Below are positions 15,626 to 23,775 of a DNA stretch of 47,321 bases, one piece after another. Made by a program: the position numbers and the translations under genes. Each line of letters opens with the position of its first letter. Position 1 is the first letter of the stretch. Origin of the DNA: Candidatus Magasanikiibacteriota bacterium (GTDB taxonomy: Bacteria > Patescibacteriota > Patescibacteriia > Magasanikbacterales > UBA922); NCBI GenBank assembly GCA_002716765.1, contig PBBY01000016.1:1-47321 (forward strand), given 5' to 3'. The notes under the pieces are model-generated. The model ran no database searches, was not told the origin of the DNA, and saw only the letters and a list, made by a program, of their open reading frames with translations.

Positions 15626-16065
15626 AGTATTTGTGCCACATGTTTTGCTGGTTTTACCTTTATATAATGCTGTATAATTATTCCATTTTCATCTATTAAA
15701 AAGGAGTCACGTTGAATACCCATATATTTTTTTCCAAACATCGATTTTTCCTTCCACACATCATATAACTTCACCACTACTTTTTCATTGTCAGATAGTA
15801 AAGGAAAAGGAAGTTCTTGTTTTTCTGCAAATTTTTTGTGGGAATCGACCGAATCACAACTAACACCCAAAACAATTACATTTTTATCTGTTAGAGTCGA
15901 AAAATTATCACGAAAACTACACGCTTCTTGTGTGCAGCCAGGTGTGGCATCTTTTGGGTAAAAGTAGAGGAGTACCCGCTTTCCTGTATAAGAAGATAAT
16001 GTGTGTGATTGACCATGTTGATCCAAAAGTGTAAAATCTGGCGCCTGTGTATTAATATACTCCAT
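15610..16065 (-). CDS. bcp: Thioredoxin-dependent peroxiredoxin, Bcp/PrxQ type
   Basis: This 151-aa enzyme reduces hydrogen peroxide and organic peroxides using thiols. The PGCTQEAC motif supplies the peroxidatic Cys44 and, five residues on, Cys49, the resolving Cys of the atypical 2-Cys PrxQ group. The thioredoxin-like core (YFYPKDATPGC, VLGVSCDS) and the length are typical. ATG 16065 follows an extended -10 promoter at 16096-16104. It stands alone, convergent with the Nudix gene. No partner thioredoxin is in the window. Confidence 0.93.
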   Translation of the reverse strand: MEYINTQAPDFTLLDQHGQSHTLSSYTGKRVLLYFYPKDATPGCTQEACSFRDNFSTLTDKNVIVLGVSCDSVDSHKKFAEKQELPFPLLSDNEKVVVKLYDVWKEKSMFGKKYMGIQRDSFLIDENGIIIQHYIKVKPAKHVAQILKDLG

Positions 16066-16095
16066 ATAAAAAAGGTAATAAATAAGTCAGTACTT

Positions 16096-16104
16096 AGTAT
16101 ACCA
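16096..16104 (-). promoter_or_regulatory. Extended -10 promoter of bcp
   Basis: On the minus strand TGGTATACT, about 30 bp before the ATG. There is no convincing -35. Confidence 0.55.
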
Positions 16105-16134
16105 AACAGGATCATACAAAGAAAGAGAGAGTAT

Positions 16135-16283
16135 TATTGTGCGACACCTTATTGTAAAGTAAATACGAAAAAGTGTGGCGGCCCGGCCCCAAAAAATTTA
16201 ATATTATTTCTTTCTATACTACATAAGTATAGAGTAGGGTTTAAGATGTTTAGTAAATTGAAAGTATAAGGTGTCGCACAATA
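16135..16283. repeat. 149-bp MITE-like inverted-repeat element
   Basis: The ends are perfect 18-bp inverted repeats (16135-16152 and 16266-16283), flanked by TAT on both sides (16132-16134, 16284-16286), a possible 3-bp target duplication. The interior has no credible gene, a second hairpin at 16213-16233, and a GC-only burst at 16177-16190 in otherwise AT-rich DNA. The arms recur singly at 15032 and partly at 16601. Confidence 0.6.
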
Positions 16284-16525
16284 TATGTCTATTTATTCAT
16301 GTATAGAAAGTAGGGAAGTGGTGAATTAAACATTATGTAGTGGTTGTAGAAAGATACGTACATTGTTATAAAGGATATTACGTAGTTGTGTTTTTGTGTA
16401 GAAAGCAAAAATACAGTTCATTATTTGATATAACTTTTGGAAAAAGTTGATCAAACATACATGTGACTTATATTAATTCTGATGATATACAGTACATTGT
16501 ATAGCTTTCTTAGCGTTTTTATTTA

Positions 16526-16551
16526 AAAAGATGATATAACTATCGTCTTTT
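16526..16551. terminator. Possible terminator hairpin in gene-free region
   Basis: AAAAGATGAT pairs with ATCGTCTTTT (one G-T pair) over a 6-nt loop, with A-rich and T-rich flanks. No gene ends nearby, so it may belong to a small RNA or be fortuitous. Confidence 0.4.
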
Positions 16552-16582
16552 ATATTATGTAGCAACCCTCCTTCTCTATATA

Positions 16583-16615
16583 GTATGTCGCATAAGATAT
16601 ATTGTGCGACTATAC
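16583..16615. repeat. Palindromic hairpin of the GTGCGAC repeat family
   Basis: GTCGCATAA (16587-16595) pairs with TTGTGCGAC (16602-16610) with one G-T pair. Beyond a bulged T, GTAT/ATAC extends the stem by 4 bp. Its right arm repeats the first ten bases of the 17-bp repeat. Confidence 0.6.
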
Positions 16616-16906
16616 ATATGTTACTTGTGTATTATAGTAAAAATAAAAGAGAATCTATGTTTTGATCTCCTTTTGATACTTCGCTTAGTGTCTTTCTTTT
16701 TTTTGTTACGGATTTTAATGGTTGCTTCTAGGTTTTTCTAGCTATATATCTTAAATTAAATTTACAGATACTTTTCTTACTTCATTCTCTTTTAAGAAAC
16801 TTTTGTTTTAACAAATTGGTTACAGCACATCCTTCCCTACCCTATTTTTTAGTGTCTACAGTAATGAGGTATGAGGTGGAGATACAATACTAAATCTTAC
16901 ACCTCC

Positions 16907-17851
16907 TTATTTCCAATATATCTTGTCGCCATAACGCATGTCTATATACATAATGTTTGGTACCGGGACTTCTTCTTTTATAAGTTGCTGTAGTATGGCA
17001 AATTGTTTTTCTACGTCATACGTAAGTCTTGTGTAAATGAACCAGCCATGTGTAGTGTGTAATTGTACGTGCTTCGGTTCTTTTTCTAGAGTAATATACG
17101 CGAGTGGAATTTTTGCTTGTTCTTTTAAGAGGTTATACCATTTCACCATCTTTGCCACACTTTCTGGATGAACCACCTCATTTTTTAAACTATCCCTTTT
17201 TCTTTTATCATATACTATGGGATGATTTCCCATTTCTGATGCTATTTGCTCAAAAGGTATTATGTGGTTTTTTTTAACCACACGCTCTTCTTTGATTTCT
17301 TCTCCTAATTCATTGGTAGAAGTAGTGTACTCAAGAACCACGTCCCATTCGTCTTCCCCAACGTTTCTAATAGTTTCAAGAATCTTTCCATCAAGCCCAA
17401 TATAACTAAATGTTTCCTCATTATCGTAAATAAGTGTTGATATTTTTTCTTTAATTTCTATTAATAATGTTTGTGGAAAGGTTTTTTTGATATGCATCGA
17501 AGTAACAGGAAATTTTTCTTGTACAATATTTTCAATCTCTTTTGTGTTCACACCAAAGTAACTTTTTCCTGGAAGAATAAAAAAGCGCCTATAATCGACA
17601 ATACCAGAAACAGCATTATGTATTGCCTTACTATTAATCCTCTCTATTCCTGAAATATGTATTTTTTGAATATGGAAAAAAGGATGGTAAATCAATAAAA
17701 AAATTACACCCAAAACAGCAGTTCCCAAAAGCAATAACAGTATCTTTCTTTTTATGCCGCTGTTTTTTTCGCCTCGCTTATATGGATTCACTCTTTGGTG
17801 TTTTGTATGCGCAATATCTCTACAGGAGTGTGTTGTGACGTTTTTTCCCAT
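16907..17851 (-). CDS. ftsQ: Cell division protein FtsQ/DivIB
   Basis: A 314-aa bitopic divisome protein that links early and late division proteins through its periplasmic part. A basic cytoplasmic N-terminus of about 32 residues precedes one membrane helix (about 34-56). Then comes a POTRA domain (HIQKIHISGIERINSKAI onward) and a beta domain to the C-terminus. I prefer ATG 17851 over TTG 17857, which would almost abut the upstream stop. It is the last gene of a run of cell-wall genes (murF, DegT, FemAB-like), as ftsQ often follows mur genes. Confidence 0.9.
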   Translation of the reverse strand: MGKNVTTHSCRDIAHTKHQRVNPYKRGEKNSGIKRKILLLLLGTAVLGVIFLLIYHPFFHIQKIHISGIERINSKAIHNAVSGIVDYRRFFILPGKSYFGVNTKEIENIVQEKFPVTSMHIKKTFPQTLLIEIKEKISTLIYDNEETFSYIGLDGKILETIRNVGEDEWDVVLEYTTSTNELGEEIKEERVVKKNHIIPFEQIASEMGNHPIVYDKRKRDSLKNEVVHPESVAKMVKWYNLLKEQAKIPLAYITLEKEPKHVQLHTTHGWFIYTRLTYDVEKQFAILQQLIKEEVPVPNIMYIDMRYGDKIYWK

Positions 17852-17859
17852 GTGCAATA

Positions 17860-18885
17860 TTAAAACCCTCTTTTTATACGGCGAATAGTTTCTATAACCC
17901 AGTTAAAGTAGTACTTTTTTGTTATTACAATATCATGGCAAGGAACCAAATCTTTTTGGACACCACCAAACCCTTTTTTAAAGTGTGTAATACCTTTAAA
18001 TGGGTGTATTTCTGGCGCCCCTTTTGGTGCAATTCCCCAAAAGTTATAATACCTAAGCCCTCTTTTTTTTGCCTCCTTAATCACTTCCCATTGAATTAAG
18101 TATGAGGTTGGAAGTCGTTTATTTTTATGGAGTGAAGCACTGTGTCTGTAGCATGCCATATTATTATAGAATAAAATAATTGCCGAAGAATCAACTTCTC
18201 CATTTGGCAATGTTGCCTCAAATATTTCTGCATTATTATTTTGTGCAAAGACAGAGAACTCCTGTCTTATAAAGTCCTTTGAGAACCGGTGGAACTGATG
18301 CCTTTTTGCCACAATATCATGCATAGTATTGAGACGTTGTATTGTAGCAGCGTCTTTAGTTTTGCGTATTACCACTCCTTCTCTTTCGCACCGCCTAATA
18401 AGGTTTCTGTGATTTTTTTTCATTTCAGACAGTAGTTGTTTTTCTGTTTTATGGAGGTCAAGAATCCATGTGTTTTCCGCCAACACATGCATCGGGGATT
18501 TTCTACAAGCATATTCTGTAAACATGTGGCCTATTTCTGCAGAATGTTCAACAAAAGGACTAAGTCGCACAAAGTCATATTTTTGTTTTCTAGCAAATAC
18601 TGTGATAGCAGTAATAAAAGAGGAAAACTGCTCTTTATTAGAATAATCAAGAATAGGTCCGTATGGTAACAATAGAAAGTTTCCTCTTTTTGCATGAACT
18701 GAGGTTACTAGTGAGCCACCAACAAGCGCATCGTCCTTGTATACGCCAAAAATCCATGATTTTTCGCCTGTTTTAGTATACACATCACAATATAGGCTCG
18801 ATTGTGTAAAAAGTGCATATTCTTGTGTTTTTAGGAAATCTTCCCACTCCTTTCTATCTGTCACTTGTCTTATTATATAATTCAT
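17860..18885 (-). CDS. FemAB-like peptidoglycan bridge aminoacyltransferase
   Basis: A 341-aa protein with two GNAT-like lobes of the FemABX family. The first lobe contains LLPYGPILDY, the second NLIRRCEREGVVIRK and a YNFWGIAP segment near the end. Family members use aminoacyl-tRNA to add amino acids to the lipid II or muropeptide side chain. Others in this fold make alginate- or exopolysaccharide-linked products, so the assignment rests partly on context between ftsQ and murF. The long coiled-coil insertion of staphylococcal FemA is absent. It lies 3 bp after the DegT stop and 8 bp before ftsQ. Confidence 0.82.
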   Translation of the reverse strand: MNYIIRQVTDRKEWEDFLKTQEYALFTQSSLYCDVYTKTGEKSWIFGVYKDDALVGGSLVTSVHAKRGNFLLLPYGPILDYSNKEQFSSFITAITVFARKQKYDFVRLSPFVEHSAEIGHMFTEYACRKSPMHVLAENTWILDLHKTEKQLLSEMKKNHRNLIRRCEREGVVIRKTKDAATIQRLNTMHDIVAKRHQFHRFSKDFIRQEFSVFAQNNNAEIFEATLPNGEVDSSAIILFYNNMACYRHSASLHKNKRLPTSYLIQWEVIKEAKKRGLRYYNFWGIAPKGAPEIHPFKGITHFKKGFGGVQKDLVPCHDIVITKKYYFNWVIETIRRIKRGF

Positions 18886-18888
18886 AGA

Positions 18889-20136
18889 CTAAAGAGTATT
18901 AAGTAAAGTAACGATTCGCTTTACCTCTTTTTTTGTGATATTTTTATGAGTCGGTAAGTTAATAGATTGTGCTGCGTACTTTTCCGCATTTGGACACATA
19001 CCTTTTTTATATCCACTTTTTTCCATATCAACATCGCGTGGCGAAATAACACTGTCATACCAACTCCCCAAAATAATACGGTGTTTTTTTGCTAATGCGT
19101 GTAACTTTACTGGATTTTTTACAAAAAGGAGGTATCGTAAATATACCGACTCATAAGAATTTTTTTGTGGTTGTTGAATATCTTTTTGTAGTAATGAGGT
19201 ATATAATTTTGCTATTTTTTTTCTATGTGAATTGAGTGTGTCTATTTTACCTATCTGGTGACACAATATTCTTGCAAATACATTTGGCAACACACTTGGA
19301 AAACCGGACACCCTCTCCCCTCTTTTTTCTTTTTGATCTATGATACTACCGGTAATATCTAGTTTTTTAGTAATAAATAGCAACATCTTTCCAACTTCGA
19401 CACTATATAACGGTTTTGCCACCGCAAATAACGTATATTTTAGTAACTGCTGCACAATAGAAAAAATAGGTGCTTTAGGAAGGTTCTTTTGTAAAAAGGT
19501 AATTTTTTTTGCCAGTTCACTGTCTTTTGTAACTAGCGCACCCCCTCTTCCACAAGAGATAATTTTATCACTTCCAAAACTCAACATACCAATATCTGCA
19601 ATAGTTCCTGTTAATCGTTTTTTATGTACTGCACCCAAGGAGTGTGCACAATCCTCTATTGTTTGTATATTGTGTTTTTTTGCCACCGCACAGATACCAT
19701 CCACATCTGCTGGCAAACCAAACGTATGCTGAATAATAATCGCCTTGGTTTTTTTAGTAATTTTTTTCTTTAGATCTTTTATATCTATATTACAATCATT
19801 TTGTACATCCACAAAAACAGGAGTTGCTCCTGTGTAGATAATTGCATTTATTACAACCACACAGGTATATGCTTGAACCAACACCTCATCCCCTTTTTGT
19901 ACACCTTGTGCGCGTAATGCAATATATAATGCAGACCTTCCAGAATCAAAAACAGATACATGTGAAACAGAAAAATATTCTTGTAGTTTTTTTTCTGCAC
20001 GAATCACATACTCCCCTTCACACAAAGCGTACCATTTCCAAGGAAAAAAGAGATAAATAAAAGAAATGCTCACATGTCGCCAAGAAAGGTTTGGTTCAAA
20101 GCCAGTAAATATTGTTTTCCTAAGCCATGAATTCAT
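18889..20136 (-). CDS. DegT/DnrJ/EryC1-type PLP aminotransferase
   Basis: A 415-aa fold-type I aminotransferase that normally aminates a keto-sugar nucleotide. The PLP-binding lysine is K191 in SFGSDKIISCGRGG, and the family's VEDCAHSLG and GRSALYIALRA segments are present. I take ATG 20136; an in-frame GTG at 20142 overlaps the murF stop by one base. It has an unusual N-terminal extension (residues about 1-40) containing a hydrophobic stretch (FIYLFFPW). In a wall-gene operon it could make an amino sugar for a surface glycan. No matching sugar dehydratase is in the window, so the substrate is open. Confidence 0.85.
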   Translation of the reverse strand: MNSWLRKTIFTGFEPNLSWRHVSISFIYLFFPWKWYALCEGEYVIRAEKKLQEYFSVSHVSVFDSGRSALYIALRAQGVQKGDEVLVQAYTCVVVINAIIYTGATPVFVDVQNDCNIDIKDLKKKITKKTKAIIIQHTFGLPADVDGICAVAKKHNIQTIEDCAHSLGAVHKKRLTGTIADIGMLSFGSDKIISCGRGGALVTKDSELAKKITFLQKNLPKAPIFSIVQQLLKYTLFAVAKPLYSVEVGKMLLFITKKLDITGSIIDQKEKRGERVSGFPSVLPNVFARILCHQIGKIDTLNSHRKKIAKLYTSLLQKDIQQPQKNSYESVYLRYLLFVKNPVKLHALAKKHRIILGSWYDSVISPRDVDMEKSGYKKGMCPNAEKYAAQSINLPTHKNITKKEVKRIVTLLNTL

Positions 20137-20141
20137 ACACA

Positions 20142-21749
20142 CTAGACTATTCCACGTAACTCATTATGCACCATTAGCGGTATTCTATTTTCTAATAATA
20201 TCACAACACGCTCCTGCTTTAATGCTTTTACGTAAGATAATAAATCAATAGGATTATCTTTTAGTGCAACTTGCGTATGGTACTTACACCCAACACCTCT
20301 AAACAGTGGTTCGAAAAAGTCTTTTGTTATTACCACTAAACCATCTGCAACAAATGCTATCTCCCCTCCTATTTCTTCGTGAATTTGCGCACTTTTCTCT
20401 CCCAACTCAACCATACCTCGTGTAATAACTATCCTTCGCATATCAGAAGGAAACTTAGCAAGAACATCCAAAGCACTCTTAAATCCAGTTGGGTTTGCAT
20501 TATAACTGTCATCTATAATAGTTGCCTTACCATAAGAATATATTTTATACGATCCATGTATATTTGTTGGCAACGTTTTACAGCCAGTCAAAATATCTAC
20601 TTCTGACATATGTAAAAAACGTGCAACCAACATGGCCGGTGTAATATTGTACGCATGATGCGCACCAATAACAGGTGTCTCGACCCTTACACTGTCTTCA
20701 TCAGCACATTGCCACTCATATGTAGTACCATTTGCTCCAGAAGAAATATCTGTAATAATACATTGTGGATCACTTTCTTTTTCTGTGCCAAATGTTTGGA
20801 TATTTTGACAAGTAAGTGATTTTAAAAACTCTATGCAGTATGGATTGTCTGCATTGGTAATAACTAATCCATCTTCTGGAATTGCTCGTAATAATTCATA
20901 TTTTGCTGTTTGAATATTTTGTATACTCCCAAACAGTGAAAGGTGTTGCTCATTTACAGCAGTAAGAATACCAATCTTTGGTTGCACCATTTTACAAATA
21001 ATAGCAATTTCTCCTATTCTGTACGCACCCATTTCACAGACAAATATGTCTTTATCTGAAAAATCTTGTGTAAGAATATATTTGGCTATACCAATTTCAG
21101 TATTAATATTTTTTTCTGTTTTTGCTATACGGTATTTTTGACCCAATATATGGCTTAAAAACTCTTTAACAGATGTTTTTCCGTAACTTCCTGTAATGCC
21201 AACCACGGTTATATTTGGATATTTTTGTAATTTTTTCTTTGCTAAGAATATAATAATTTTTTTTGTCCAAATTGTCGGAATCTGTAATACCATTACAACA
21301 AATGTTATCACTATAAAACGAAGAAGTATAATAACAAAAATAAGTGCCCAATCTTTTGTATAAAGAAATATTCCCCACTCTAAAACGAAAGAGAGTGCTA
21401 TTATACCAAGCGCTTTTACTGTTATACTTGGTCTTTGGACCTGGCGACTAATAAGCGCTCTTGTGTTATACCCTAAATCAACAAGAAAGGTCCCAATAAG
21501 AATATATTTTAGAAGCAACAAATCGTTAAATGGTAGGAACGAAACAATAATTAATATAATCGATCGCCACAACATGGGGTATCTGAAAAGAAACAACTTT
21601 CCTTGTTGCGTTGTAAGAAAATCCCGAAATATATCTAGGCGGTATTGTTTTAGTTGCCAGATATAGCAAAACTTACTGTAATCAAAAAGAGCACTAACAA
21701 ACCAAAGGAGTGCTATACCAATATTAATTGTTCGTATTGTATCAAACAT
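20142..21749 (-). CDS. murF: MurF-like Mur ligase with N-terminal membrane domain
   Basis: Mur ligases add amino acids to UDP-MurNAc. This one best fits MurF, which adds D-Ala-D-Ala. The ATP-binding loop is G187-SYGKTS193, with NINTEIG nearby and a DDSYNANPTG segment typical of MurF. At 535 aa it exceeds the usual 450 because residues 1-172 form an extra membrane region with about five hydrophobic helices. That would tether precursor synthesis to the membrane. The usual N-terminal UDP-substrate domain seems replaced, so a related ligase acting on a lipid-linked substrate is an alternative. It is 1 bp from the upstream hydrolase gene. Confidence 0.82.
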   Translation of the reverse strand: MFDTIRTINIGIALLWFVSALFDYSKFCYIWQLKQYRLDIFRDFLTTQQGKLFLFRYPMLWRSIILIIVSFLPFNDLLLLKYILIGTFLVDLGYNTRALISRQVQRPSITVKALGIIALSFVLEWGIFLYTKDWALIFVIILLRFIVITFVVMVLQIPTIWTKKIIIFLAKKKLQKYPNITVVGITGSYGKTSVKEFLSHILGQKYRIAKTEKNINTEIGIAKYILTQDFSDKDIFVCEMGAYRIGEIAIICKMVQPKIGILTAVNEQHLSLFGSIQNIQTAKYELLRAIPEDGLVITNADNPYCIEFLKSLTCQNIQTFGTEKESDPQCIITDISSGANGTTYEWQCADEDSVRVETPVIGAHHAYNITPAMLVARFLHMSEVDILTGCKTLPTNIHGSYKIYSYGKATIIDDSYNANPTGFKSALDVLAKFPSDMRRIVITRGMVELGEKSAQIHEEIGGEIAFVADGLVVITKDFFEPLFRGVGCKYHTQVALKDNPIDLLSYVKALKQERVVILLENRIPLMVHNELRGIV

Positions 21750-21750
21750 A

Positions 21751-22479
21751 CTATGCTGAAATAACTGTGTCTATAATATGAGTAACTGCTTTTTTTTGAT
21801 GTAAATGAAGTCCGTGTGTGCCGTTAGGAATAATATGTAGCGTGGCATTTGGAATATTCTCTGCAATTTGCTTTCCATGCTTTAAGGGTGTATATGTATC
21901 TTTTTCTCCCCAAATTATTGTTGTATGAACCAATATATTTAGTAAGTCCCGAGAAATATCTTCTCGTATAACCTTTTTAAAGATTTCTTTCTGTACACTA
22001 CTAGTTTTTAGATAATCTGGTGAATGTGCTGTTTTATACAACAGGCGCCTTGCAATATTTTTATATTTCTTAAGAAAAGGTATAAGAAATAGTATTTTTC
22101 CAATTTTTGCTAGTCCGCCAAAAAATACTCGTTTTAGTAAGTGTTTTGACCTATAAATTGCTGCGCCACTTAAAAATAATTGATCACATATATTTTGGTC
22201 CCTTGCCACAAGATATGCTGCAACCTGACCACCAAAAGAATGTCCAAAGAGAAACAGTCTCCCCTTTTTTAGATGTACAATCTTATGTTTCACAAAGCTA
22301 GCATATTCTGCCACACCCCAAACATGACTTGGGCACGGCTCTTTACCAAAACAAGGAAGATCAATAACATGAACAACAGTATTTGGAATGTGTTTTTCTA
22401 CAAATGACACAAAACCTTCCCACGTTTTTGCACTTCCACCCCACCCAGGAATAATAACTAATGTATTAACCTGCTTCAT
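21751..22479 (-). CDS. Alpha/beta hydrolase
   Basis: A 242-aa serine hydrolase fold. The nucleophile elbow is GHSFGG (S81), the acid is likely Asp in WGEKDTYTP, and the His is in GTHGLHLHQ. An oxyanion-type PGWGG occurs near residues 11-15. It overlaps the serS stop by 4 bp (ATGA type), so the two genes are translationally coupled, and it stops 1 bp before murF. The substrate is unknown; esterase or lipase-like action on a cell-wall or lipid intermediate is only a contextual guess. Confidence 0.85.
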   Translation of the reverse strand: MKQVNTLVIIPGWGGSAKTWEGFVSFVEKHIPNTVVHVIDLPCFGKEPCPSHVWGVAEYASFVKHKIVHLKKGRLFLFGHSFGGQVAAYLVARDQNICDQLFLSGAAIYRSKHLLKRVFFGGLAKIGKILFLIPFLKKYKNIARRLLYKTAHSPDYLKTSSVQKEIFKKVIREDISRDLLNILVHTTIIWGEKDTYTPLKHGKQIAENIPNATLHIIPNGTHGLHLHQKKAVTHIIDTVISA

Positions 22480-23771
22480 ACCATTACTTCCTTTCTCATG
22501 TATGGTTGTAATACTTCTGGGACTACAACACCCCCATCTTCTTGTTGATAATTTTCAATAATAGCTATTAAAATACGCCCAATACCAAAAGCAGTTGCAT
22601 CGTTCATATGGACAAAATGTTTTTCTTTTGTGTCTTTTGTAATATACCTTGTATTAAGCCTCCTTGCCTGAAAATCAGTCATGTAATCTGCGGTGTGAGT
22701 TTCTCTGAATTTATTTTGGCCTGGCATCCAACACTCTATATCTATTGCACGAAAATCTGCTTTTCCTCCCATATCTCCGGTGCATTTTAATATAACCTGA
22801 TGATGAATACCTAATCGCTGCACTAAATATTCTTGTATTGCAACCAAAAGCTCCTGCTCTACCAACCCTTGTTCTGGTGTGGTAAAACTTTCCATTTCTA
22901 GCTTATCAAATTGATGTCGCCGAATGATTCCTGCCATATCCTTTCCATACGTTCCCGCCTCTCTTCTAAATGATGTGGAGTATCCAATATAGCGAATTGG
23001 TAAGTCTTCTTCTTTTAATATCTCGCCCATATGAAGCGGACCAAGCGTGTGCTCTGCACTACCAACAAGTACGAGCTTGTCTTTTTCAAAATAATACCTA
23101 TCATCGATTGGATCAAATCTATCCATCTTCTTCATTACCTCATCTCGACACATCACCGGTGTAATTGCTGGTATAAACGGTTTTTCACTATTACTTCCAA
23201 CTTTTTTTGCCAAAGTACTTATTATTTTTGGATCAGTGAGTGTGTGCATTACAAAATTAATGAGTGCAAATTGTAGTAGAGCAATATCACCAAAAAGATA
23301 ATTAAATCGTGAACCAGAAATTTCAGCAGCTTTTTTCGTATCTATATTCTTTCCACATATATCCATATGGTTTTTTGGCACAAAGCTAAATTCTGGCTTT
23401 TGTCCAAATGTTCTTAATACAACATTTTCTGTCTCATCTTTTCCTTCGGGTGTATCTTCTGATATCCTGTTTGGGACTTGGTACATAAGTGCTAGAAATT
23501 GTTCTTCGACACCTTTAAATTTTACCTCAATTGTTTGAGTTTGCTGCTTAATACGCCTTCCCTCTTCCAGTTGTTCATTGCTTGGTTTTTGACCATTCAT
23601 TTTAGCGTTTAATTCATTTTTTTGTGCACGCACATCATCTAATTCTTTTTGTAGACGGTTTTTTTCTTCATCAAGAACAAGGAGTGTGTCAATATCACAA
23701 TCCAAACCTTTTAGTACGATGGTTTTTTTTACTTCTGCAACATTATCTCGTATATATTGTATATCTAACAT
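22476..23771 (-). CDS. serS: Seryl-tRNA synthetase
   Basis: The 431-aa class II synthetase charges tRNA-Ser. An N-terminal antiparallel coiled coil (about residues 30-100) contacts the tRNA long variable arm. Motif 2 is FRREAGTYGKDMAGIIRRHQF and motif 3 is GIGRILIAIIE. Length and order are standard. It is 4 bp after the RdgB-Nudix stop. The ATG at 23771 has no Shine-Dalgarno sequence. Confidence 0.97.
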   Translation of the reverse strand: MLDIQYIRDNVAEVKKTIVLKGLDCDIDTLLVLDEEKNRLQKELDDVRAQKNELNAKMNGQKPSNEQLEEGRRIKQQTQTIEVKFKGVEEQFLALMYQVPNRISEDTPEGKDETENVVLRTFGQKPEFSFVPKNHMDICGKNIDTKKAAEISGSRFNYLFGDIALLQFALINFVMHTLTDPKIISTLAKKVGSNSEKPFIPAITPVMCRDEVMKKMDRFDPIDDRYYFEKDKLVLVGSAEHTLGPLHMGEILKEEDLPIRYIGYSTSFRREAGTYGKDMAGIIRRHQFDKLEMESFTTPEQGLVEQELLVAIQEYLVQRLGIHHQVILKCTGDMGGKADFRAIDIECWMPGQNKFRETHTADYMTDFQARRLNTRYITKDTKEKHFVHMNDATAFGIGRILIAIIENYQQEDGGVVVPEVLQPYMRKEVMV

Positions 23772-23775
23772 AAAA

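Larger units (their letters stand above)
16066..16906. other. 841-bp gene-free region between bcp and ftsQ
   Basis: No coding frame here is supported. It contains the bcp promoter, the 149-bp inverted-repeat element, a 10-bp hairpin (16526-16551) that could terminate transcription, and the palindromic hairpin at 16583-16615. The remaining sequence is AT-rich and full of stops. No clear terminator for the ftsQ operon is visible. Confidence 0.6.

Noticed and set aside
16009-16269. 86-aa reading frame in the gene-free region
   Set aside because: It runs antisense to bcp's start, crosses the inverted-repeat element and resembles no protein.
15032-16283. Composite transposon carrying the Nudix and bcp genes between GTGCGACACC repeats
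   Set aside because: The outer repeats are inverted and similar, but no transposase is present, both genes have ordinary local promoters and a shared terminator, and the tight 149-bp element explains the inner pair better.
16860-16906. Terminator for the ftsQ operon
   Set aside because: A GAGGTG/CACCTC pairing exists but with a 20-nt loop and no T-run on the minus strand.
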